Shown: piece by piece, positions 17,124 through 26,300 of the stretch
How positions within the stretch are numbered: the stretch's first letter is position 1
Layout of the letters: each line of letters starts with the position of its first letter
NCBI GenBank assembly: GCA_947164965.1
Contig: CAMUYR010000002.1
Coordinates: forward strand, 62,001 to 126,000
Source: an uncultured Prevotella sp.
Lineage (GTDB): Bacteria; Bacteroidota; Bacteroidia; Bacteroidales; Bacteroidaceae
Direction of reading: 5' to 3'
DNA length: 64,000 bases
The notes under the pieces: generated by a model
Databases searched by the model: none
Told to the model about the DNA's origin: nothing
The model's input: only the letters and a program-made list of their open reading frames with translations
Program-made: the position numbers and the translations under genes

Positions 17124-18211
17124 ACGAAGTCGTCGCCGTATTTCATCTGTACTTCATTCACATATTTGCGAACCAGTGCCGACGAGTCGCCCTTCTTGCA
17201 TATCAGCAGCACGTTACCTTCTTCCGCCACGATATAGCCATCCAGTCCGCTAATCACGCCCAACTTGCCTTTCGACAGTTTGATGATATTGTTGTGCGAA
17301 TCCTCCATCATCACCTCCGTGTCCACAGCCACATTATCGCCTTCTCCACGATTCATGAATTCATAGATGCCGTGCCACGTTCCAAGGTCAGCCCATCCGA
17401 AGTCACACTTCATCACATACACCGATTGACTCTGTTCCAAGATGGCATAGTCTATCGAGAGGTTAGGATAGCGCGGATAGTTCTGCGTCACATATTCCAT
17501 CTCGTCTTCATAAGTATAGTCGGGTTTCTCAAACTTCAGGTTACGAAGTACGGAAGGGAAGATGCTTTCAAAACTCTGAATCAGATGTTTCGCATTGGAG
17601 ATAAAGATACCCGTATTCCAATAGAACTCGCCACTCTCCATAAACATCTTAGCGAATTCGCGCTCAGGTTTCTCCGTAAACGACTTCAAACAATACACAT
17701 CAGGTTTACAGCTAAGCTCACCTAACTGGATATAGCCATAGCCTGGCTCCGGACGAGTCGGTTTCACGCCCATCGCCAACAGCACATCGTTTTCTGATAC
17801 ATAGCTGAGACCAACCTCCAGGCTCTTGATAAACTTCTCTTCGTTAACCACCACCTGATCCGACGGTGCGACAATGATATTCGCATCGGGTGTCTCTCGC
17901 TTAATACGCATATTGGCCCAAGCCACACTTGGTGCCGTATTTCGGTGTACGGGCTCTACCAGGATATTCTTTTCGTCCAATTCCGGCAGTTGCTCTTTCA
18001 CCATATTAAAATATTCTTTACACGTACATATATATATATGTCCCGGTGGTAACAGCTTGGCAAATCGATCATAAGTCGTTTGTAGTTGTGTTCGTCCTGT
18101 TCCGAAGAAATCCAGAAACTGTTTCGGGCAAGCCTTTCGACTACTTGGCCACAATCTGCGTCCACGCCCACCGGCTAAGATGACACAGTAGTTTTTCTCG
18201 TCAATTTTCAT
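17120..18211 (-). CDS. Mannose-1-phosphate guanylyltransferase
   Basis: A 363-aa nucleotidyltransferase forming GDP-mannose from mannose-1-phosphate and GTP. The signature ILAGGRGRRLWPSSR (11-25) is followed by PKQFLDFFG, with FTEKPEREFA as the sugar-phosphate loop, GYIQLGE and GWADLGTW. It lacks the cupin PMI domain of bifunctional ManC, so it is the short form. The ATG at 18211 starts the conserved domain and lies downstream of a promoter-like box at 18243-18250. An in-frame ATG at 18283 would run through that promoter. It heads a two-gene operon with the glycosyltransferase. Confidence 0.92.
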   Translation of the reverse strand: MKIDEKNYCVILAGGRGRRLWPSSRKACPKQFLDFFGTGRTQLQTTYDRFAKLLPPGHIYICTCKEYFNMVKEQLPELDEKNILVEPVHRNTAPSVAWANMRIKRETPDANIIVAPSDQVVVNEEKFIKSLEVGLSYVSENDVLLAMGVKPTRPEPGYGYIQLGELSCKPDVYCLKSFTEKPEREFAKMFMESGEFYWNTGIFISNAKHLIQSFESIFPSVLRNLKFEKPDYTYEDEMEYVTQNYPRYPNLSIDYAILEQSQSVYVMKCDFGWADLGTWHGIYEFMNRGEGDNVAVDTEVMMEDSHNNIIKLSKGKLGVISGLDGYIVAEEGNVLLICKKGDSSALVRKYVNEVQMKYGDDFV

Positions 18212-18242
18212 GTAAACGTATTTAGATTTAATATTTCGTGTA

Positions 18243-18250
18243 CGAAGGTA
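18243..18250 (-). promoter_or_regulatory. -7-like box for mannose-1-phosphate guanylyltransferase operon
   Basis: CGAAGGTA reads TACCTTCG on the minus strand, one base from the TAnnTTTG consensus, with an AT-rich upstream stretch. It leaves a leader of about 25-30 bases to the ATG at 18211. Confidence 0.5.
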
Positions 18251-18333
18251 CGAATTTTTTACCGATAAAACAAGAAAAATCATCTTTTTTTAAAATTTTC
18301 ATGATTATTTCTTCTTTATTCAATTTTTTTATG

Positions 18334-18341
18334 TACCTTTG
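18334..18341 (+). promoter_or_regulatory. -7 promoter box for tRNA-Leu
   Basis: TACCTTTG followed by CACCCGCTAA, 10 bases before the tRNA 5' end, with an AT-rich upstream region. Confidence 0.6.
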
Positions 18342-18351
18342 CACCCGCTAA

Positions 18352-18433
18352 GCCCAGATGGCGGAATCGGTAGACGCGCTGGTCTCAAACACCAGTGGGG
18401 CAACCCATCCCGGTTCGAGCCCGGGTCTGGGTA
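18352..18433 (+). tRNA. tRNA-Leu (anticodon CAA)
   Basis: An 82-nt class II tRNA. The acceptor arm GCCCAGA pairs with TCTGGGT, with discriminator A. The anticodon stem CTGGT/ACCAG encloses loop CTCAAAC, giving anticodon CAA, which decodes UUG. A long variable arm (TGGGGCAACCCA) and the T-arm CCCGG-TTCGAGC-CCGGG are present. CCA is not encoded. It has its own promoter and is followed by a hairpin terminator. Confidence 0.95.
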
Positions 18434-18441
18434 CACAAAAA

Positions 18442-18474
18442 AGTCGCGAAGCAACAATGCTCCGCGGCTTTTTT
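18442..18474. terminator. Bidirectional intrinsic terminator between tRNA-Leu and RluA-type gene
   Basis: AGTCGCGAAGCA (18442-18453) pairs with TGCTCCGCGGCT (18458-18469) with one wobble and one mismatch. It is flanked by A6 on the left and T6 on the right, so it can end transcription from both sides. Confidence 0.8.
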
Positions 18475-18477
18475 CTT

Positions 18478-19887
18478 CTAAAAAGGTATAGGACTGGTTA
18501 GATGCATCGTCTCCCCCGTGACAGGATGGCGGAACCATATTTCCGCTGCATGTAGCATGAGCCGGCTTTTGGCTTGGGGCTGTTGGCTATTAGCTTTTCC
18601 AAAACCGTATAGTTCATCGCCCACGATAGGTCGTCCCAATCCGTCGGGATGGGCACAGTGGATGCGGAGCTGATGGGTACGTCCCGTCTGAGGCCATAGT
18701 GCCACCATATTATTATTAAGGTATTCGTATTCCGTCACTGCCCGCTTGCCGTGTTCCATATCCACCACCTGTCTTGGCCGGTTCATGGGGTCAGGGCGCA
18801 GAGGCAAGGAGATGGAGCCTCTCCCGACCTCCCCGAAGGGGAGGAGGGCCTTGCGGGCGGTGATTTCCCCTCCTTCGGAGGGGTTAGGGGAGGCTTCCAA
18901 TTGGGCTACATATTTTTTCTTCACCTGATGCTTTACAAACTGCTCCTGTAGCAGTTTGTACACCTCCATTGTCTTTGCCACAATGAGCAATCCGCTGGTT
19001 CCCATATCCAGTCGATGGACTATCTTGCTGTCAGGATAGCGTTGCTGCATCACCGTCTCCACCGAGTACGTTGCGAAACGACCTGGTACAGAGAGCAGCC
19101 CGCTGGGTTTATCGACCACCAGCAACCACTCGTCTTCATACACCACAGGTATCTCCATCTGTTCATAGCTCAGCTGTTCCGGATCGGGATCCACGTCGAG
19201 CCCTTGCAACATCCACGTCAGTATCGGCTTGCATTTCCCTCGGCATGCCGGATAGTAGTTCAGGTGTTGGCGCACCTCCGTCTTTGTCGATGGTCCCCAC
19301 CAGAACTCCGCCATGCACACCGGTTTCAGACCATGCAGAAAGGCATACTGCAAGAGCTTCGGAGCACAGCAGTCGCCCGTTCCTCCTGGTGGCAACGGAT
19401 ACTTCGTCCTCAACTTCGGCCGGTCGTAATAGTCTTGCCAGATTTCCACCAGGTCCTTCTCTTGCCCACGCGCGTTCCTTATTATATATTGATGAAATAG
19501 CCACTCTTGCAGTTGCTGGGACATCTGCTTCGAGGTGAGAGGTGAGAGATGAGAGGTGAGAGATATGATTTGTTCTTGTTGCTTGAAATAGCCATCCGGC
19601 TGTTGGGCATCATAAATGGGAGGCACGAAGTATTCCCAGTCGTTCCGACCCTCCAACAATCCGCTATACGCTGCCAGAAATCCCAGATCACCCCTCCCGT
19701 CGGAGGGGGATGGGGGGAGGCTTACCACCAGCACCCCAAACATCTTACCCTCTTGGGGATTGATGCGTGCTATCTCCTGCTGCACCTCCTTCGCTGCCAA
19801 TTGGCACAAGGGGTGCGGCTCATAATTAAAAGGATAGGTAAAGCGTTCGGGCTTTGGGATATCTGTATAGAGCGGATGAACTACCAT
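18478..19887 (-). CDS. RluA family pseudouridine synthase with extended N-terminus
   Basis: A 469-aa protein. The C-terminal half (about 240-469) is an RluA-type pseudouridine synthase with catalytic Asp294 in HRLDMGTSGLLIVAK, KPSGLLSVPG (260-269) and QTGRTHQLRIH (400-410). It isomerises specific uridines in rRNA or tRNA. The N-terminal ~240 residues are a Bacteroidetes-type extension with Cys pairs (CCAPKLL, CRGKC) whose role is unknown. Four stretches interrupt the domains in frame: about 57-70, 108-119, 332-357 and 430-441. Each is encoded by a different short dispersed element, yet the frame stays open and the catalytic motifs are intact. The start overlaps the thioredoxin-like gene by 7 bases. 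It is the last gene of the adhesin operon and ends at a terminator. Confidence 0.88.
   Translation of the reverse strand: MVVHPLYTDIPKPERFTYPFNYEPHPLCQLAAKEVQQEIARINPQEGKMFGVLVVSLPPSPSDGRGDLGFLAAYSGLLEGRNDWEYFVPPIYDAQQPDGYFKQQEQIISLTSHLSPLTSKQMSQQLQEWLFHQYIIRNARGQEKDLVEIWQDYYDRPKLRTKYPLPPGGTGDCCAPKLLQYAFLHGLKPVCMAEFWWGPSTKTEVRQHLNYYPACRGKCKPILTWMLQGLDVDPDPEQLSYEQMEIPVVYEDEWLLVVDKPSGLLSVPGRFATYSVETVMQQRYPDSKIVHRLDMGTSGLLIVAKTMEVYKLLQEQFVKHQVKKKYVAQLEASPNPSEGGEITARKALLPFGEVGRGSISLPLRPDPMNRPRQVVDMEHGKRAVTEYEYLNNNMVALWPQTGRTHQLRIHCAHPDGLGRPIVGDELYGFGKANSQQPQAKSRLMLHAAEIWFRHPVTGETMHLTSPIPF
18565..18600. repeat. Dispersed in-frame element (GCCAAAAGC/TAATAGCC family) in RluA-type gene
   Basis: On the coding strand it reads AAAGCTAATAGCCAACAGCC then CCAAGCCAAAAGC, translated KANSQQPQAKSR near residues 431-442. 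It shares the unit with the OPT and miaB copies. Confidence 0.6.
18817..18899. repeat. GC-rich double hairpin element inside RluA-type gene
   Basis: Two inverted repeats, CCTCCCC-GAA-GGGGAGG and CCCCTCC-TTC-GGAGGGG, are joined by a 25-base spacer and bordered by AGGCTTCC/GGAGCC-like ends. The segment encodes residues 331-357 (ASPNPSEGGE ... LLPFGEVGRG) in an insertion between conserved synthase motifs. It resembles a REP/palindromic element translated in frame. Confidence 0.65.
19531..19566. repeat. GAGAGGTGAGAGAT tandem element in RluA-type gene
   Basis: The plus strand reads GAGGTGAGAGGTGAGAGATG then AGAGGTGAGAGAT, two to three copies of a 7-14 base unit, translated SLTSHLSPLTS. A related CTCACCTCTCATC string lies in the intergenic spacer at 13279-13291. 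Confidence 0.6.
19691..19722. repeat. GC-rich single hairpin element in RluA-type gene
   Basis: CCCCTCC (19691-19697) pairs with GGAGGGG (19702-19708) and is followed by ATGGGGGGAGGCTT. It encodes LPPSPSDGRGD near residues 57-67. The hairpin core matches that of the element at 18817-18899. Confidence 0.6.
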
Positions 19888-20372
19888 AGACTGATCAATA
19901 TCGAGATAAGCGTCTGCACATTGTTATCCGCCATGATGATACGCTGGTCGGCATCCAGCAGATAGAGCATGGGTACTGCCGAGGTATCATACATCCGGCT
20001 CTGGCTCAGGTCGCTTTTCAACAGTCCCTTAGTCCATGCGTCAGGCAACTCTCCCCTGCTCTCTTGCCACAATGCCTCGTTGGCATCCACGTCGACAGCC
20101 AACACCTGCAGTAGTTCCTCCCCCACTCGCTGACTGATAACCGACGAGTGGCGCAGGCTGAACAACATCTGTCGGCAGTCCTTGCAGTCAGGGTCGTAGA
20201 GCACCATCAGCGTCAGCTTATCCTTCGGCATGTCGCTCAACTTCAGCATACAGCCTTCAGCCGTCACATAGCTGAAGTCCTCAGCCATGGGGATAGAGTC
20301 AGGTGAAACAGGAGTCTGAGCACTAACCATTAGTGCCCAGACCCATGCTATCATCAAAATCCATATCCTCAT
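19881..20372 (-). CDS. Secreted thioredoxin-fold protein
   Basis: A 163-aa protein with a signal peptide (MRIWILMIAWVWALMVSA, cut before Gln19). The thioredoxin-like domain has LMVLYDPDCKDCRQM with the CxxC pair C63/C66, and the cis-proline region SAVPMLYLLD (P134). It resembles the DUF5106/TlpA-like thioredoxins of Bacteroidetes that act in the periplasm. The ATGA overlap with the stop of the 5256-aa gene (4 bases) implies translational coupling, and the next gene overlaps it by 7 bases. A role in thiol handling of the co-expressed giant, which contains scattered Cys, is inference. Confidence 0.82.
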   Translation of the reverse strand: MRIWILMIAWVWALMVSAQTPVSPDSIPMAEDFSYVTAEGCMLKLSDMPKDKLTLMVLYDPDCKDCRQMLFSLRHSSVISQRVGEELLQVLAVDVDANEALWQESRGELPDAWTKGLLKSDLSQSRMYDTSAVPMLYLLDADQRIIMADNNVQTLISILISLW

Positions 20373-23300
20373 GGTGTCGTCGTAGCTTTCTTACCGATGG
20401 TTACGTTCGTATTTCCCGTCACCTCGGCATTGTTACCGCCACCATAGACATTACCGCGGATGTCGGCACCAAGAACAGTCTTATACTGTTCATTCACATC
20501 AATAGTAGCAGGATCATCATTAACAGATACGAATCTTTCAGAAGACGTTGTACCGATATTGACATTGGTATCACCCGTTACCTTCGCAGCGTTACCACCA
20601 CCGAAGACATTACCGATGACACCCATCTTACCATCCTTGGTTCGCTGATAAAGCGTAACCTCCGTACCATCTTCCAATTTCTTGGTTTCACCAGGATACT
20701 CTCGGCCACCTTCAACCTCGTTGATGTTCACCGTCGGACTACCTACCATCTCAGCCTTATCACCATATCCACCACCGAAGATGTTACCAATGCTAGTGAA
20801 TGCACGGACATTAACCCTTGGAGACTGATGAGCTCCACTTCTTATACCCTCAGCTTCTTTCTCGGCATCCGTCATCTTGTTGTAATCAGCCTCCGTTCGT
20901 GCTGTACCATCCTCCTTATAGCCATAGATAGAGTAAGGTGCAAGGTTACCACCACCATATAGTTCACCGATGATGATTGGCGTCGTACACTCGGGATTCT
21001 CCTCGATGTTCACCTCGATGCTACCGTTCAGCTTACCACCTGACTTGTTACCGCCAAATACACGGCCGAACTTACCACTGGTAATCGTCAGGCTCACGTC
21101 ATTACCTACGTCGGCATTCTCTGCACCAGCATAGATTTCTGCAATCCAGTCGTTTGGCATACAGCCCAGCACAATCTCCGTACCGCCCTGCTGCTCAGCG
21201 TTCTTACCACCACCATAGATCTGGTCAACAGTCAGCTTATCGCAGCATCCTGCCTCACCGGTATTAGTCACATTCGTCACAGAAGCTCCACCACGGATAT
21301 CACCCTTGGTATTACTACCGCCATAGACATTATTAATCTTTCCTGCCATCAGTTTAACGACAGCAGTCTTAACATTCTCACCAAGGACTCCATAAGTAGC
21401 ACCACCTGTTTTATAACCAACATTAGCACCTGGGTTGTTTGCACCAGCACCATAACCGCCACCGAATACATTGTCGATAATCTCAGTACCCTTGATCAGC
21501 ACATTTGTTGCTGGGGCAGCAGCACCATAGCCACCACCATATACCTCATAAATACTGCTCAAACCACAGCCCTCGATAATCACCTCTGTACTTTCTGTAT
21601 TAGCCGTAGGCACATAGTCAGAAGCATTACCACCACCAAAGACATAAGAAACGTCGTATTGGCCTTTAACCTTTGCATTAGTTGCTTTCGTACTCTTGTT
21701 CTGAGTAGCAAACACATGCACCTTGACATGTCCCTTCGGAGTACCATTCACGTTATTAGCACCAAACAGTCTGTCAACAATACAGCCTTTGTCAGCAGTG
21801 ATACCCTTGTTGAGTTCCACTAACGTATTGCCACCCACATTGGCAGCAATATTAGCCGCTCCTCGTCCACCACCATAGGCATCATGCATAATGGTACCGC
21901 CTGTCAGGCTGACTTCGGTGTCATGCTTAACAATACCGGCTTCACCGCCACCATAGACATCACCGCTTACTGTACCACCCATCATCTTAACCTTTGTAAA
22001 ACAGGTTGTCGCATAGTTATCGGACGATTCATCAGCAGGAAGATTCTCGGTAGCGACGTCATATTCTTTTTCTTTAAAGAAGTAAAGGCCGCCACCACGG
22101 CTGGCACCATATACATTGCCACCATAGCCTTTACCATGGGCATATTCAGTACCTATCGTTCCTCCTTCAATATTCACCAGACAGAGTGTCTGTTCTGTGG
22201 AAGGATCGTCTTCTCTCGTTGGCGGTATTCTTGGAGGACCGACACTGGAGAGTGCACCTCCACCAAAGACATTCTGACAGATGGTACCACCCTTGATATT
22301 GACAGTAGTCTTCTCCGTCACCGAACCTGATGAAGTACCATGGCGAGCGATATCAACATATTCAGTTGTAGAGCCCTTCTTCAGTGCCTTGGTTACATAG
22401 GTACCGAGACCAGAACCTGATCCGAATACATTACCACGCTCTCTCCATTGCACATCAATCGTGGCGATGTCTTCAACATAGTTTTCAGAAGTATAATCCT
22501 GACCTATCTTACCATTATTGATAGTCACCGTTGTACTCCTGCGAACATGGCCGTCACGACCACCACCATATACCGAGCCGTAGATGCGAGGATAGTCGCT
22601 TGCGTCACCCTCTTTACCAATGATGACCTCAGTTTCGTTGGTATAGCCTAAGAAGAAGTCTGGGGCATACTGATAGCGTGGAGACAGATTACCCACATCG
22701 GCAGCCGTCTTACCACGACTACTACCGAACACATTACCAGTAGGCAATCCAGCCTCAATAGCCTCTGGAGCATTGATATTTTCAACACCCACAATACTCT
22801 GGCCCGTGATAGTAATCTTCGCCTTACCACTTTGCATGAAATCGGTGTTGCCAGAGAGAGCCGACGAGATCTTCTCGCCATAGCCATGTGCATAGTAGTC
22901 ACCTGAGCCTCCGGCATAGTTACCCTTACCCACTGAGCCCAGGTTACCACCACCATAGATATTGCGCACCACATGACCGCCCGTCATCACAATTTCAGTA
23001 TTACCATAAATCTTACCAGCCGTCCAGCTACAGATGTCGGTTTCATACTCAGCATGGTTTCCTGCAATTTCTTTCAGCTTACCTCGATAAGTACCCTTAC
23101 CTTTACCGCCACCATAGACGCTGTGACCAATCAAACCACCAGTAATCGTAATCTTGGCGTTCTCGTTGACGTGACCATCCTCACCGCCTCCAAATACCGA
23201 ACCGGTGATACATTTAGCACCATTTACTATTGACGATGGCGTCGATGGATAGTTGACAATCACTTCTGTCTCTCTGACATTGGCTAATAGAGCCTCTTCG

Positions 23301-26300
23301 TAACGCTGTTTATCAACATCGTATTCTCCGACATTAGCCGTACCTCTGGCAGCACCAAACACATTACCGTCGTTTTCACCACCACAGCCGATACGACCGC
23401 CTGTGATGTTGATGGTGGTCTTGCCTGTGTTTGCTGCATACTCAAACTTATATGGCCAACTCAAACCGAAGCCTTTGTCAACACTTTCGTTCTTGACAGA
23501 TGAAGTGATAGTTCCTACCGAACCCATAGCGCCAGCACCATAGACATTACGAACCACATGACCACCTTCGATATCTACCCTAGTATTGCCATAGACGATA
23601 CCTGCCAATGGATTATACTTGTCCACTTCGCCATCATTATAGGTATCAGTGCCACAACCTCCGCCATAGACATTACCACGATAGGGGCTTTCAGAACCAG
23701 AATAGGTCACGCCACCATATTGAACCTCCACACCTTCTGCAATACCGATAGTACCACTATGTACTTCTACTAAAGCATCATTGAACGTATGACCATTCTC
23801 ACCACTACCATAGACAGAACCGTTAATCTTTGGACCGGTTTCAGAACCAGATGTACCAATGGTGACAATAGCATTGTTAACCCATGCCAAGCGGTCGTGA
23901 ATTTCACCAGGAGCACCCACATCACCACGTGATGAGCCAAACACCATACCATTCTCTCTACCGTTCCAACCAATTTCACCGCCCGTGATATTGATCGTTG
24001 CTGTACCGCCAGAGGTATACTTCTTGATAGTGCCGTCAGTATTGTATTCGCAAGTACCTACCGAACCATAGGCACCGCCACCATATATATTATGGTATAT
24101 AGTACCATTGGAAACTGTCACCTTGGTATCACCCATGATAATACCAGACTTCACATTCCTCAGGTTTCCTTTACCACCAGCATAGACATTACCTGTTGAC
24201 ACACCACCAAATGCTTTCAAGCCAATGGTTCCTCCACTGATCGTTACATTGGTACCACCCGTTACATGGCCATCCTCAGCACCACCATAGACAGATCCAT
24301 AAATAATACCACCTGAAATATTAACATTTGTGTTGCTTACGTTAGTAAGGTCATCGAAGATAGAACGCTGGTCACCCTTACCACCACCATAGATTGAGCA
24401 TGACATGGGGTGAGCAGTTACTTCAGCTAGTTCTCGTGGCACACCGATAGTACCACCCGACATATTTATCGTACAGATACCCTTTTCTCCACTTGCATCC
24501 TTTATATCCTTTACATCTGTCAACTCATTACCGCCATAGACATTGCTCAGAATATGTCCGCCAGTGATATCCACTTGAGTATTACCACCTACCGAACCGG
24601 CTTCACGATGCCATTTGCCTGGAGCATAAGGATAATAGCCAGAGCCACCGCCAAACACGTTTCCAAAGAAGGTCTGGCCATTCTTACCTACTGGAGCACC
24701 GCCCTGAGCATACTGTGTACAAGCCTCATCATAATAGTACTGTACCTTTCCGTCTACCGTCTTAGAATATTTCGCATACGGGTCGTAAGGAGCATCATCT
24801 GTTGCGTCATATTCCCAGTAAGCACATTCAGGAAGCGATACAGATGCCCACTCTTCCTCTGTATAGCGTCGGTTGACACCTTTTTGGGTCTTTGTATCAA
24901 ATCCATTACCAATCTGACATTCGTCTGCAATCGTCACATGGCAATTATGCTGCACGTGGCCATTCTCACTACCGCCATATACAGAGCCCTTGACGAAGGC
25001 TTTTCCTCCGATGGTCACCTCGGTCTGAGTTGCCAAGGCCAGTGTCTCAATAAACTTAAGATAATCGGCTTCTTTAGCTTCATCAGCATAAGACTCCCAT
25101 TTACCATCTGGGCCCATACGTTTCGGTCCTTCAGTACCTGTATTTTCGTATGGCAGAACACCCTTACCGCCACCAAACACATAACCTGAGTCATCGGGAC
25201 GTCCACTTGTTGTAATCATCTTCATGTCGTCGGGTCCGATTTCAGCATTTCCTCTGACGATAACGTTACAGATACCTCTGTTGTCAGATACCAACGAATA
25301 CGGCATACCTATTTCTACGCCATACTGTTTGGCATCCGCCTCTGTCTGGGCAATGTTATACTTACCCACCGAAGCTATCTCACCACCGCCATAGACGCTT
25401 TGTCCGATCTTGGCTTCGGCTTGAATGGTGACAGAAGCATTACCACGCACCAGAGCTGAGTAGCCATGTGTATTCAAACCCTTGCCGGCTCCAAATACCC
25501 AACCCATGATGACAGGCGTACTCTTATTTTCTTCATTTTCACCATTTTCACGTCCTATCGTCACCTTCGTATTGTTTTCTACACGACCTATCTCACCACC
25601 GCCATAAACGGAGCCTCTCACAGTGCCATTATAGATATTGATACACGTTCCTTCGCTACCATTCACCATAGCTTTCTCACAGGTGAATGAGTCATCGCGG
25701 CCCTTACCACCACCGAATACATTACCAGTGATATAGGCGCCCAAAACGTATTTGTCTTCACTCATCGTATAGACGCCATTTGCATCAACACTGTTATGCA
25801 GTTGCACCTTCGCAGCTGTACCTATATTCACCGTGGTGTTGCCTTCTACATTAGCTTCATTACCGCCACCGAACACATCACCAATGATACCCAGTTTATT
25901 GGGATTTTCTTTGGTATCAAGTCCTTTTGCAGTCATGACGGCAGGAACGCCATCGGCATGTTTACCAGCAATCATATTGATGTTCACTGTCGGGTTAGCA
26001 TACATGACACCACCAACGCCATAGCCACCACCAAATACCGTTCCGATACTGGTACAGGAAACAACGTTCAGCACCGGTTCTGTATATGCCGTAAAATCAC
26101 CTATCTTAGCATACTCCGTATCATCCAGCTTAACAGGCTTATGCTCATCAGTAGCCGACGTTCTTGGCAGCAAGAGAGGTTTGGTCTTTTCCTCATCTCT
26201 GTATATCTGCTGCCCATTTTCATCTTTAGCCAGATAATAACCATAGATAGAATAAGCAGCCTCGTTACCGCCGAGGTAGAGCTCTTCAATATTGATCGGT

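Noticed and set aside
18817..18899. GC-rich hairpins in the RluA-type gene as an intragenic terminator
   Set aside because: No T-run follows on either strand and the frame continues through conserved motifs; a translated palindromic element fits better.
20369..20420. Frameshift that could have removed a T9SS domain from the 5256-aa protein
   Set aside because: The stop codon overlaps the start of the next complete gene, and the following sequence encodes that gene's signal peptide, not sorting-domain remnants.
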